Source: Streptomyces sp. NRRL WC-3618 (lineage in GTDB: Bacteria > Actinomycetota > Actinomycetes > Streptomycetales > Streptomycetaceae). From it: DNA of 35,971 nt. Below are positions 22,420 to 30,720 of this stretch, in pieces. The notes beneath the pieces were generated by a model. It saw nothing but the letters and a program-made list of their open reading frames with translations, was not told the origin of the DNA and ran no database searches. The stretch is from assembly GCF_001280005.1 (NCBI RefSeq), contig NZ_LGDW01000477.1:1-35971 (forward strand). The letters are read 5' to 3'. Every line of letters starts with the position of its first letter. Position 1 is the stretch's first letter. A program made the position numbers and the translations under genes.

Positions 22420-22791
22420 ATGCGCCAACTGACCACGCACCGTGACGTGCGGCCGCTGTTGACGGCTGTGCCCTCGGGCACGCCCTTGGCAGGCGATGCG
22501 GCTCTGCTGGCCGAGGTCGTCGAACTACGCGCCAGGAACGAACAGTTGGGGCGGGCGCTGGCCACCCGTGCGACGATCGACCAGGCACTCGGCATGGTGA
22601 TGGTCCTGGCGCCGTGTTCCAGCGAGCGGGCGTGGGATCTCCTCGTGGAGGTGTCGCAGCACAGCAACATCAAGCTCCGGGACGTGGCCGCCGCCCTGGT
22701 CGCCATCACGCAGGACGAGACGCTCCCCGAACCGGTACAGCGGGAGCTGTGCCGGGCGCTGCGGCGCCTTCACGCGGCGAACCGGGGATGA
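22420..22791 (+). CDS. ANTAR domain protein, paralogue of 21625
   Basis: A 123-aa protein with the same layout as the 21625 product: a helix VVELRARNEQLGRALATRAT, then ANTAR IDQALGMVMVLAPCSSERAW and LLVEVSQHSNIKLRDVAAAL. About 55% identical by eye to the first, so the two arose by local duplication around the PRC-barrel gene. The start ATG 22420 has no strong Shine-Dalgarno and lies 40 bp after the PRC-barrel stop, so it is probably co-transcribed. The 268 bp to 23059 contain no gene. Confidence 0.78.
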   Translation: MRQLTTHRDVRPLLTAVPSGTPLAGDAALLAEVVELRARNEQLGRALATRATIDQALGMVMVLAPCSSERAWDLLVEVSQHSNIKLRDVAAALVAITQDETLPEPVQRELCRALRRLHAANRG

Positions 22792-23059
22792 CGGAGTGCG
22801 CGTCCATCGGCCGGCACCGGGGGCCGTGAGCTCAGCCCCGCGGCCGTCGGACCCATCCGTGGGCAGCGGCGATCGGACGGCGGACGCCCTGTTTGAACAC
22901 CGGCTCTTCGGGAAACCGTTCGGCGTGCCTCCGACCAGAGGCACGCCCCTGGGAGCAGCTCTCGCAGCTCCCCTGTATGCCGCGGTCCGCCGACTCCCAC
23001 GGTGAGTGACCTCACCCATCTCGAGGCGGTGCACGGGCGGCGCCTGGACGCGGAGTGGG

Positions 23060-23776
23060 TCAGGACCCCAGACCGACGAGGGCTTCGGAGCCGTCGATGA
23101 AGGCGCGGGCCACGTCGGACAGGCGCCGGTTGTGCGCGCGGGCGTAACCGCGCAGCTCGGTGAACGCCTGCTCCATGTCGATGTTCTGGCGTTCGGCGAG
23201 TTTCCCCTTGGCCTGTTCGATCAGTACGCGGCTGTTCAGTGCGGTCTGCAACTGTTCGTTGAGGACGCTGCTTTGATGGGTCGAGCGTTGTTGCAGCAGG
23301 CTGATGGTGGCGACGTCGGCCATGGCCTGGGCGACGAGTGTGCCCACCGGGTCGAAGGGCCCTGGGGCGGTGCGAAAGAGGTTCAGGGCGCCGACGACCT
23401 CGTCCCGCAGGCGCATCGGCAGCGCCTGGACCGCGCCGAAGCCGCTGCGGTGGGCGGCCGTGACGAAGCGCGGCCAGCGGTCGACCTCCCGGGTAAGGTC
23501 GGGGACGATCACGGGGGTGCCGGTGCGGAAGCACTCCAGGCAGGGGCCCTCGTCGTTCTGGAGCTGGAAGAGCTCCAACAGGCGTACCTGTTCGGCGGAG
23601 GCGGCCATGACGCGCAGTTCGCCGTCGCGGTCCGCGAGCAGCACCCCGGCCGCGCTCGCGCCGAGCAGCCCCACGCAGCGGTCGGTGAGCAGGCGCAGGA
23701 AGTCGATCAGGTCGAAGTCGGCGACCAGGTTGTCCGCCAGCTCGACGAAGGTCTTGGCCAGGAGCTGCTGATTCAT
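23060..23776 (-). CDS. GAF and ANTAR domain-containing protein
   Basis: A 238-aa protein. The GAF sensor domain (about 20-150) includes GLLGASAAGVLLADRDGELR, NDEGPCLECFRTGTPVIVPD and LNLFRTAPGPFDPVG; it is followed by a linker helix and an ANTAR RNA-binding domain (about 175-230: LIEQAKGKLAERQNIDMEQA, LRGYARAHNRRLSDVARAFI). It probably senses a ligand or redox state and antiterminates target transcripts. ATG 23776 has GAGGGTG upstream. It is last in the operon that starts with STAS at 25695. Confidence 0.9.
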   Translation of the reverse strand: MNQQLLAKTFVELADNLVADFDLIDFLRLLTDRCVGLLGASAAGVLLADRDGELRVMAASAEQVRLLELFQLQNDEGPCLECFRTGTPVIVPDLTREVDRWPRFVTAAHRSGFGAVQALPMRLRDEVVGALNLFRTAPGPFDPVGTLVAQAMADVATISLLQQRSTHQSSVLNEQLQTALNSRVLIEQAKGKLAERQNIDMEQAFTELRGYARAHNRRLSDVARAFIDGSEALVGLGS

Positions 23777-23855
23777 CGTGTCACCCTCGATGGAGACTAT
23801 TCCCGCCGGGAGGGGGGCGGGAAGCACAGCACGTTCGTCGGATGGCACCGGTACA

Positions 23856-24617
23856 TCAGGTCTCCTCGTCGGTACGTCTGGACTCCGTGTCCGGGGAGAA
23901 GCGGAGCCGACGGGCCACCACATCTGCGGCCACGTCCGCGAGTCGGCGTCCCCGCGTGAAGGCGTAGGCGCGCAGCCGGACGAAGGCTTTGTCGATGCCG
24001 ACGCCGAGTTGGGCGGCGAGCATGCCGGTGGCCTGGTCGATCTCCGCCCGGTAGCCGCCCAGGTCCTCGAAGCCTCGATCTGCCGGCGCTCCACCGGCGG
24101 GTGCGCCCGTCTCGTCGATCCGCGCGTCTAGCAGGAACAGCGTCGCGAGATCGGCGAAGGCCAGCGCGTCGGCCAGTTCCTCGGCGTCCAGCACGGTCGG
24201 CACGTCGGCGTACAGGTCCAGGACTCCCGGGCTGATCGCCCCCATCTGCAGCGGGAGCGCGAAGACCGCGCGTGCCCCGGCTTCCAGGGCCGCGTCCGCG
24301 AACACGACCCAGCGATCCGGCACCGCACCGGTCAGCAGATCGGGCGTCAGAACGGCCGAGCCATGGGTGAAGGCGTCCACGCACGGCCCCTCGCCCAGGG
24401 TGAGCTGCAGCTCCTCCAGTCGTCCGCTGATGTCGTCGGTGCTGCACAGCGGATGACTCGCCGCGGTCTTGGACATCGCCGACAGCCCGGCCCCGCCGAC
24501 CGGAAGGGCGGCCACGGCCGCAGCGCACACATCCACCACACCGACCCGGGCACCACGAAAGGCCGCCTGCTCCGCGACCAGCACCTGAATCCGCGCCGAC
24601 CGGCTGTCGGGCCTCAC
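23856..24617 (-). CDS. GAF and ANTAR domain-containing protein
   Basis: A 253-aa protein: a GAF domain (about 8-155; VAEQAAFRGARVGVVDVCAA, LQLTLGEGPCVDAF, FALPLQMGAISPGVLDLYAD) and an ANTAR domain (about 175-235; YRAEIDQATGMLAAQLGVGI, LRAYAFTRGRRLADVAADVV). The start is GTG 24617, which overlaps the TGA of the GNAT-like gene by 4 bp (GTGA). Longer frames to 25010 run into that gene and are shadows. It is related to the next GAF-ANTAR gene but only about 30% identical. Confidence 0.88.
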   Translation of the reverse strand: MRPDSRSARIQVLVAEQAAFRGARVGVVDVCAAAVAALPVGGAGLSAMSKTAASHPLCSTDDISGRLEELQLTLGEGPCVDAFTHGSAVLTPDLLTGAVPDRWVVFADAALEAGARAVFALPLQMGAISPGVLDLYADVPTVLDAEELADALAFADLATLFLLDARIDETGAPAGGAPADRGFEDLGGYRAEIDQATGMLAAQLGVGIDKAFVRLRAYAFTRGRRLADVAADVVARRLRFSPDTESRRTDEET

Positions 24618-25279
24618 CCGGGCCCCCGCGTCCAGGCATCGTGCGCAAGACCCTCCAGCCGCGCCGCGGTTCGCTGCCCGACCGGAAGGACCGGCACCCG
24701 GAGCAGCGTGGCGCTGACCGGCCGCCGGCTCTCTCGTACGTCCAGCCATCGCCAGGAACGGAGCGCGGCGCGGGAGGGGCGATCGGCGCGGTCCACGAGA
24801 GTGACGCCGATCGACGCGGGGTGGCCGTCCAACAGCCGCTCCCGCAACCGGCGGGCCACGTCCCGGTCCTGCGAACACGGGCGGACCAGGAGGTCGGTGA
24901 TCGCGAAGTCTTCGTCCGGCTCGTTCAGTTGCTCGAAACCGCGCGGCAGTGCCCCGTCGAACCCGAGCCACCAGAAGCCGTCGCCGGGCACCGGAAATCC
25001 GAAAGCGCATCCCACCGGACAGTCGGTCTCCGCGATCACCATGGTGAATCCCGGCCGACGGATCCCGACGGTGAGACGGTTCAGAGAGTCCTCGCGGCCG
25101 GGAGGACGGTACGGCTCACGAGGAGACGTCGCGCGGGAGTCCACGTACGGATCCGCGAGCCCCTCGCTCAGGCCCCGCACCTGCCGGCGGTTCACCCGGC
25201 GTAACCGCACCGCGTCCACGGTGGGCGCCTCGCCGCCACGGGGCTTGTACGGCTGTCCCCGCTCCGGCCATGCCGTCAC
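24614..25279 (-). CDS. GNAT-like N-acetyltransferase family protein
   Basis: A 221-aa soluble protein. The stretch GFTMVIAETDCPVGCAFGFP, then FWWLGFDGALP and EDFAITDLLVRPCSQDRDVARRLRERLLDG, fits the beta4-alpha3 acetyl-CoA loop region of GNAT folds; the canonical RxxGxG/A loop is modified to CSQDRDVARRL. No substrate can be inferred. The chosen start GTG 25279 overlaps the STAS TGA by 4 bp, and its own stop overlaps the GAF-ANTAR GTG, so it sits in the middle of a coupled operon. Confidence 0.6.
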   Translation of the reverse strand: MTAWPERGQPYKPRGGEAPTVDAVRLRRVNRRQVRGLSEGLADPYVDSRATSPREPYRPPGREDSLNRLTVGIRRPGFTMVIAETDCPVGCAFGFPVPGDGFWWLGFDGALPRGFEQLNEPDEDFAITDLLVRPCSQDRDVARRLRERLLDGHPASIGVTLVDRADRPSRAALRSWRWLDVRESRRPVSATLLRVPVLPVGQRTAARLEGLAHDAWTRGPG

Positions 25280-25695
25280 CGCGCGTCACCCGAGACAGCG
25301 GCAAGCGGAACGGACCGGTGCGGCAGGGCTTGGGCGGTCGGGGCTGAGACATCGAGAGGAGGTGCCGGATGCCCGAGCGGAGGGCCGAGGAGCAGGGACC
25401 CGGAGCCGGTGACGTCGAGTATCAGGCTCAGTGTCCGTGGCGGGTGGTGCAGTCGCAGGGCTCCCCCGGCCTCGGCGGTCTTCTGCGCGGCGTGGAGAAA
25501 GGCGTTGAGGCCGCTGCAGTCACAGAAGGTCACGAGGGCGAGTTCGACATCGACGGTGCGGATGCCGTCGCTCAGGCACCGTGCCAGTGCCGCGCGCACC
25601 AGCGGGACCGATTGCAGGTCGATCTCACCGGCCAGGGTGATCAGTGCCCGGTTGCGTCGGTCGCGGCGGTGGACGGTGAGCTGGGGGAAGGACAT
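25276..25695 (-). CDS. STAS domain anti-sigma factor antagonist
   Basis: A 139-aa STAS protein, closely similar to the one at 16371 (FPQLTVHRRDRRNRALITLA near the start; LVTFCDCSGLNAFLHAAQ as phosphorylation loop, D-C-S-G in place of D-S-[ST]-G). It has a 30-residue Pro-rich C-terminal extension. ATG 25695 has GAGGTG upstream. It heads the operon STAS, GNAT-like, GAF-ANTAR, GAF-ANTAR, so a partner-switching signal and RNA antitermination are made together. Confidence 0.85.
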   Translation of the reverse strand: MSFPQLTVHRRDRRNRALITLAGEIDLQSVPLVRAALARCLSDGIRTVDVELALVTFCDCSGLNAFLHAAQKTAEAGGALRLHHPPRTLSLILDVTGSGSLLLGPPLGHPAPPLDVSAPTAQALPHRSVPLAAVSGDAR

Positions 25696-26250
25696 GGCAC
25701 CTCGGTTCGGATGACCATCCGCCAGGCCGCGCGGAGACGCCGGGACAACCCGGCCCCTCGGCGCGCTCCTGGCAGGGGCGGACGTTCGACGGAGGCAGAG
25801 CAAGGGCCGACCCGGCAGTCAGTGCGACAGGCCAACGGATCCACCCAGGTCCCTCCAGGGATGCGCCGGGTGACGGACGAAAGAGCCCGCTCCCCACAGC
25901 CATCTGCGTCGAGCAACGACAAGCCGCCGGGGTCTGGGACGTCCGTACGGCAGCATAGTCCTCAACCCGGTGCTGTGGACGGCCCGAAGCCGCCCAGTTC
26001 CAGGATGCGGGCGGTGCCGAAGGCCAGGGGCACGCTACTTGGGAGAACGGCGCCAAGACGGCGAAGCTGATCCCACGGTCACGTCCGGCAGCCACCGACT
26101 CGTCCACCTCAGCCGATCCGCAGCCCACGGACACTTCCGCGCAGGCATCGCTCCCACACGGCCCCGAAAACAAGCCAGCACCCGAACCAGCCGAAGCCGA
26201 CCCGGGTGCTGCTTAGCAGGTCAGAGGGGTTATTCCCCTCCCCTGCTCCC
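25696..26250. other. Intergenic region upstream of the STAS operon, no gene
   Basis: I see no supported coding frame. The left part probably contains the STAS operon promoter (minus strand). At the right edge a GAGGGG/CCCCTC hairpin (26224-26240) lies next to the tRNA-Lys 3' repeat at 26251, in the position of a tRNA terminator. Short frames here lack similarity. Confidence 0.5.
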
Positions 26251-26299
26251 GTAGACCCTGTGGGACTCGAACCCACAACCAATGGATTAAAAGTCCTGG
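26251..26299 (-). repeat. Attachment-site core, tRNA-Lys(TTT) 3' part, copy 1
   Basis: On the minus strand these 49 bp read as the anticodon arm (GGACTTTTAATCC, anticodon TTT), variable loop, T arm (GTGGGTTCGAGTCCCAC) and 3' acceptor strand of tRNA-Lys. No 5' half follows, so it is not a functional tRNA gene. It is identical to copy 2 at 31297-31345. Confidence 0.85.
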
Positions 26300-26407
26300 T
26301 CAGGATATGAGGACGAGTCCGGGTACCGCTTCAGAGTCCGGAACGATCAAGGTCAGAGCACACTCACGTGACACTCGGTCCGCGCCGCATCGGCTTGTGC
26401 CACTCCA

Positions 26408-26430
26408 TCCGCTCACGCATCGCTCACGCA
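26408..26430. repeat. Arm-type element of attachment site, copy 1
   Basis: TCCGCTCACGCATCGCTCACGCA contains the direct repeat CTCACGCA twice. It starts 108 bp after the core. It overlaps the caspase stop codon at 26424. It may be an integrase or excisionase binding site, or the relic of an integrase gene end. Confidence 0.55.
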
Positions 26431-28271
26431 CGAAGCGTCGTAGGCAAGGCGTGCATATCCCCTCGGGAGTCCGTCAGGTATAGCCAGTCATTAGTACAGG
26501 CCGGGGCCCCTCGACGGTCAGCGCTCAGAAGCACGTCGTAAGAGTGGAGCTTCCGGCCAACGGAGAGTTTCCAAGCTGTCAACGTCGCCGCACGATCAGC
26601 AGTGAAGAGAGTGTCGCCTACCGCAAACGGCCGGGTGAGAACACGTCCTTTGGTCTTCCGCCCCCATAGCTGGGCGCCACTCTTTGCATCGAGGGCGACA
26701 AGCCGGTTGTCCACGTCACCGAACACCACCAATCCGCTCACCGCAGCCGGAGCGGCAGCGAGGTTGGCTGCTGCGTCGAACCGCCACAGCGGTTCACCGT
26801 TGGTCGGGTCGACGGCCACAATCCTCTGGCGATAGAGATCGACCTGTTGGACCAAGTAGACGCCGGAGTCAGTGACAGCCCATTCTCCGGAAAGCGGCCT
26901 TTCGGGCTGGTAAGACCAGTTTGGTTGGCCTGTGACTTCCAGGACTGCCTGGACTCGCCTCTCCGCGAGGTCCGTAGTGTCACCCAGAGGCCGGGGCTCC
27001 TCAGTCATGATGATCACATTGCCTGCGGCCACTTCAGGAGGACAGCCGACGGCTGATTGCCCCAACCCTTGTGACCAGCGAACGCCATCGGACCGGACAT
27101 CGATCGAGTGCAGGGAACCGTCCGGGCTCATTGCGTACAGTGTGTCTGCGGAGACGCTTAGAAGGCCGTCACAGACTCGCAGCCGGGCAAACCGACGAGG
27201 TTTCCCCGTTCGCAGGTCGACGCTCCGCAGCAAGCTGCCCGGGCCTGGGAAGTAGGCAGTGCCACTGTGGAAGACGGCGCTGCCGGGGTAGTTCGTCTGA
27301 ATCAGCGGGTACCGGCGGCGGGACTCGGCGTCGAACACGTGCAGGCTGTACTTTTCGTGCACTACCAAGGTGCCGTCGGACAGGACGGGCTGACGAGCTG
27401 AGCCGGAAGCGGCCGAGACCCGCCAGGGCACTTTAGCTCGACGGATCGGGGACGGGCCGGCAGTCCGACGGCTCAGGGTCTTCTTGGTGGTACGCGAAGA
27501 CCGCTGCCGACGCTTCTTCTTCACCCTGGCCAGCGCTATGTCGTACTGCATCTCGCCACCCAGCCGCGGCGTCTGTTTGACCCCTTCCAGATGGAGCCGC
27601 TCAGAGGCGTACTTGAACAACTCCTGAAGGGTGACAAGACCATCGCCATTGAGATCGGCGTCACCACTGCGCAAGCCTTCGACGATCGCTGAGGTGAAGC
27701 GCGAGAGAGCAGGTGTCTCCGCGTCGGAGTGATCCCCTTCCCAGGCTCGCTGCATCCGGGTGCCGGCCGTGACGATGACACGGCCGTGGCCAGCCAGTAC
27801 CTCCTCGAAGCCTGCCGATTCGCTCCCCTTGGCGCCAGGAATGAACAATCCGCTGTAGCAGCAGTCCACCACAACAACAACGCTGCGAGCACGGCACTCA
27901 TCCATCATGTCGTGGACGAAACTCGCGGAGATCGCCGAGTGCGCGGGGCGCTCCGGATCGGTGTTCCGAACGGCGAAGTAAAGCTTGTCGCTGCGGTTCC
28001 TGACCCCGTGACACGAGAAATACAACAAACAGACGTCATCCCGTCGCGCGGTGAGGAAGAACTCCTCGATCGCTCGCTCCAGCATGGGCCGGTCGGCGTC
28101 GACCAGTTGTTGGACCTCGAACTGGCCAATCTCTGGATCACGCAGGACCTCGGTCAATCCAGCGCAGTCCGCCTCCGGAGACAGCAGCTTGGAGAGTTCC
28201 GGGTGATCGTAGGTTCCAGTGCCGATGAGCAGGGCCCTGCGGTGGCCTTCGCCCAATGTCTGGGCGGTCAC
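26424..28271 (-). CDS. Caspase-like peptidase with PQQ/WD-type beta-propeller (EACC1-associated type)
   Basis: A 615-aa protein. The N-terminal caspase fold (1-255) has RRALLIGTGTYDHPELSKL, the catalytic His in LLYFSCHGVR (H88) and Cys in VVDCCYSGLF (C138). An EF-hand-like loop DADLNGDGLVTLQEL (204-218) follows, then a basic linker (250-280) and a propeller of PQQ-like repeats to the end (GTLVVHEKYSLHVFDA, LWRFDAAANLAAAPAAVSGL, GDVDNRLVALDAKSGAQLWG). It matches the caspase associated with EACC1, the effector-associated constant component 1 of bacterial conflict systems: here EACC1 is directly upstream and overlaps by 4 bp (GTGA). Activation would probably cause self-killing proteolysis after infection. 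The propeller may sense the trigger or a substrate. Confidence 0.85.
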   Translation of the reverse strand: MTAQTLGEGHRRALLIGTGTYDHPELSKLLSPEADCAGLTEVLRDPEIGQFEVQQLVDADRPMLERAIEEFFLTARRDDVCLLYFSCHGVRNRSDKLYFAVRNTDPERPAHSAISASFVHDMMDECRARSVVVVVDCCYSGLFIPGAKGSESAGFEEVLAGHGRVIVTAGTRMQRAWEGDHSDAETPALSRFTSAIVEGLRSGDADLNGDGLVTLQELFKYASERLHLEGVKQTPRLGGEMQYDIALARVKKKRRQRSSRTTKKTLSRRTAGPSPIRRAKVPWRVSAASGSARQPVLSDGTLVVHEKYSLHVFDAESRRRYPLIQTNYPGSAVFHSGTAYFPGPGSLLRSVDLRTGKPRRFARLRVCDGLLSVSADTLYAMSPDGSLHSIDVRSDGVRWSQGLGQSAVGCPPEVAAGNVIIMTEEPRPLGDTTDLAERRVQAVLEVTGQPNWSYQPERPLSGEWAVTDSGVYLVQQVDLYRQRIVAVDPTNGEPLWRFDAAANLAAAPAAVSGLVVFGDVDNRLVALDAKSGAQLWGRKTKGRVLTRPFAVGDTLFTADRAATLTAWKLSVGRKLHSYDVLLSADRRGAPACTNDWLYLTDSRGDMHALPTTLRA

Positions 28272-28687
28272 GAGGTCGAGGGCTGCGGTTGCACAGTGGC
28301 CGTTTCATCTACGTCGGGTGCCCCGTCATGGGCCAGGAAGGCGTCGATCAGCCGTTCCCGCTCAACATCCGAAGAGTCACTCAACTCGATGGTGCGGCCG
28401 TCCAGTTCCACCTTGACGCCGCGAACTGGACGGTTCTGTAGCCAAATCTCGGCAAGGTTGAGGACCTGACGCAGGACGAAGGGGGCGGCGGTGACAGCCA
28501 CCGCTCCGGCAGCGATCAGTTCACCACTCTTCGCCCCTGCCGGGATATCACTGGGGGAACGCGCCAACTGCACGTCTGCCACATCCAGTTCGAGGAGAGA
28601 GCGACGCAGTTGGCTGCCCAAGCTAAGGAGTTCGTCGTCATCGGTGTCTGAAAGCCCTATCAACTCCAGCCGCACGGTCTTGCTCAT
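28268..28687 (-). CDS. EACC1 (effector-associated constant component 1) protein
   Basis: A 139-aa protein with an N-terminal strand-helix region (VRLELIGLSDTDDDELLSL), then a stretch with a short hydrophobic segment (GELIAAGAVAVTAAPFVLRQ) and VELDGRTIELSD, a charged C-terminus. This pattern is what I know as EACC1, the constant partner of varied effectors, including caspases, in actinobacterial and other conflict operons. ATG 28687 is weakly preceded by GGGA. The open frame running on to 29152 has no similarity and crosses other features, so it was not used. Confidence 0.75.
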   Translation of the reverse strand: MSKTVRLELIGLSDTDDDELLSLGSQLRRSLLELDVADVQLARSPSDIPAGAKSGELIAAGAVAVTAAPFVLRQVLNLAEIWLQNRPVRGVKVELDGRTIELSDSSDVERERLIDAFLAHDGAPDVDETATVQPQPSTS

Positions 28688-28799
28688 TTCCCACGCCCCG
28701 CGATCTTTGCTTTGTGTCCAGAGCACCCTACTGGCAGTGACCGTGCAGCGGTGGGCTCTCCAGCGAATCGCCCTTCTACTCATGGCTTCGCGCTGGCTG

Positions 28800-29570
28800 C
28801 CTACCGCCTTCGCCGTTGATGAGTTGAGGGCGTCGACCGCACGGCCGGCGCCGTCACTGTCCGCACGACCACGGCCAACATCACCAACGGGATCACCATC
28901 CGCATCACCACAGCCTGGGTCAGCGAGAACTAGGAGCACCAGCGCGCCGCTCGGCACCCGCCAGGGCCCGGCACGGAGCCAGTGGAAGGTCACCGTGAAC
29001 AGTGCGGCCCTGGCGGCGACGACAAGGTCACCTTCGACGTGACGGCGTCCACCGACAGCCCCGGGGACGGGCGACATGGCCGGCATCGTCCAGAAGTTCG
29101 TCGACGTCGTCGATGTCTCCCCGGACTTCCAGATGACCATCGCGACCCGCACCTGCTCCTACGTGGAACGGATCATGCCCAACGCGTAGCTGCTGCCCGC
29201 TCCTTCGCCCCGCGCAGCCCGGCTGGGGCTTTTCTCATGCCTGGAGGCCGCAATGGCCTGTTGTCCCGGTGCCACCCGGATGCCGCGGCGGCCGGAGTCG
29301 GAAGCGCAGGCGGCCCGACGCAGTCCATCGCGCACTCGCTGGCCGCGCCATGGGCGGCAGAAGCGCACCTTCGAGCACTGACGTGACTCCACCAACCTGC
29401 AGTCGCACTTCGGGCTCGACTACGAGGGCGGCCTCGCCCAGTTCATCGGCTCGAGGCCCGCACCGACGCGAACCGGCACGTCGCCGGACGAGCGCCGTGT
29501 CTATCGAGACCGACAAGCAGGTCGAGCAGGCGCTTCGCTTCCACTTATTAGTCGTGAGTAGAGAAGAATA
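28800..29570 (+). pseudogene. Decayed phage tail-module genes
   Basis: Several short plus-strand pieces in different frames read like actinophage tail proteins. VRTTTANITNGITIRITTAW ends at 28931-28933 (TAG). DDKVTFDVTASTDSPGD lies near 29020-29065, and MAGIVQKFVDVVDVSPDFQM runs 29076-29189 with an AGCCCGGCTGGGGCTTTT terminator-like hairpin after it. HFGLDYEGGLAQFIGS (about 29408-29455) and IETDKQVEQALRFHL (about 29500-29545) follow. Frameshifts and stops break every one. The stretch holds no intact gene. The left edge also contains the EACC1 promoter on the minus strand. Confidence 0.45.
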
Positions 29571-29573
29571 GGA

Positions 29574-29587
29574 GTACCTTTTGGTAC
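29574..29587. promoter_or_regulatory. Palindromic operator candidate upstream of small regulator
   Basis: GTACC-TTTT-GGTAC is a perfect 5+4+5 palindrome 17 bp before ATG 29604, beside the Shine-Dalgarno GAGAGG. It fits an autoregulated antitoxin-type promoter. Confidence 0.45.
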
Positions 29588-29603
29588 CAGAGAGGGTGTG
29601 AGC

Positions 29604-29900
29604 ATGAGGATCACAGAGGAAGCCCGCAGTCGGACAACCCGGACGACAGCACCGTTGAAAGTCGATGCGGTCATAGACGAGCTGATCGCCGACGGCGCCC
29701 ACTTTCTGGGGATGACGAAGAAGGACCTGGTCGCGGAGGCCGTCCGGACCTACTTGGAGATCCGCCGTGAGGAGGTTCGGGCCAGCATGCTGGAGAAAAT
29801 GCGCAAGCTTGACGGATCCGTGGAATCGAGCGTCTCACTGCTCACCGGACTGTCACCGGAGCGGATCAAGGAACTCGGCGGAGTAGGCGAGGACGACTGA
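29604..29900 (+). CDS. Small antitoxin-like / ribbon-helix-helix-like protein
   Basis: A 98-aa protein. Its middle (VDAVIDELIADGAHFLGMTK, KDLVAEAVRTYLEIRREEVR) reads like the helix-helix part of a ribbon-helix-helix or similar antitoxin DNA-binding domain, with a charged C-terminal helix. The ATG 29604 start has GAGAGGGTG upstream; a GTG two codons earlier (29598) is possible. The palindrome at 29574 suggests self-repression. The next gene starts 3 bp after its stop, so the pair is co-translated and has the layout of a toxin-antitoxin pair; this is inference. Confidence 0.6.
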   Translation: MRITEEARSRTTRTTAPLKVDAVIDELIADGAHFLGMTKKDLVAEAVRTYLEIRREEVRASMLEKMRKLDGSVESSVSLLTGLSPERIKELGGVGEDD

Positions 29901-29903
29901 TCC

Positions 29904-30659
29904 GTGCGACCCGCTCGACCCACCCTCCGCGCACTCCGCGAGGACCTGAAACTACCGCTACCGTCAGCCCGGGAACCGCTCGATGACCTGGATCATCCGA
30001 TCTTGGCCAAGGCCAGGGAACACTTCACCGACGACGAGGCCGGACATGAGCGGATCCGCTCGGTCGATGATGAGGTGCTCTTCAAAGTCAAGGTCCAACG
30101 CTGGCGTGGAGCGGTCTGGACCGGCGAGGATCTGCCCTGGCTCATCGCAGCGGGGCAACGCGAGGACGGGTCACCAGACGACTTCTACTCAGTTCTGGAG
30201 ACGACCGCGAGGGCTGCACGAGCCCGCTATAACGCCGACAACCGTCAGCCCTTGAGCACCAGGACGTACGTCGGGCATCTCCTCCCTGACCAGAACGACC
30301 GTGACCGCTACCAACTCGAAGCCGGCGCCCGATTTGTCCGCCATCTCGCTGCGGCTGTTCGGGAGCTCACTCGTGGATCACTGCAGGACGGGCATGAACA
30401 CGCTGCCGACTTTCCCACCTTCCGCCTCGGCATCCTCGTACGCGCCGACGACGGCCATGAGACCTATACAGCGGTGCGCATCACCGGCTCCGTGCCCGAC
30501 GATCTCATCGCGGTCATCCTGCGCCATGTCCCCGGCTGCGATCCCACCGTCTGGTACCCCGAGTACGCCCTCCCCAGCCGCCCCCTTCTTCCCGCCGAGC
30601 AAGCCTGGTCGACCCTCATGGATCCGAAGGCCGCGGCTGAACTCCTGAACGAGGAATGA
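29904..30659 (+). CDS. Unknown 251-aa protein, partner of the antitoxin-like gene
   Basis: I do not recognise a family. The product is soluble, mixed alpha/beta and rich in charged residues. Notable stretches are LDHPILAKAREHFTDDEAGH, EDGSPDDFYSVLETTARAA, RYQLEAGARFVRHLAAAVRE and ILRHVPGCDPTVWYPEYALP. There is no signal peptide or membrane segment. GTG 29904 starts 3 bp after the stop of the preceding gene. Possible roles are a toxin, a phage-island protein or a defence effector; none is demonstrated by sequence. Confidence 0.75.
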   Translation: MRPARPTLRALREDLKLPLPSAREPLDDLDHPILAKAREHFTDDEAGHERIRSVDDEVLFKVKVQRWRGAVWTGEDLPWLIAAGQREDGSPDDFYSVLETTARAARARYNADNRQPLSTRTYVGHLLPDQNDRDRYQLEAGARFVRHLAAAVRELTRGSLQDGHEHAADFPTFRLGILVRADDGHETYTAVRITGSVPDDLIAVILRHVPGCDPTVWYPEYALPSRPLLPAEQAWSTLMDPKAAAELLNEE

Positions 30660-30720
30660 GTTGGAGTCCCCACTCCACGCCGATCCAGGGCCAATGACTA
30701 CCGGAACAGGGAGCCCGCTC

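Noticed and set aside
16371..26250. Gas-vesicle or sigma factor gene cluster
   Set aside because: Only STAS proteins and accessory stress families are present; no sigma factor, anti-sigma kinase or GvpA-type gene was found in the window.
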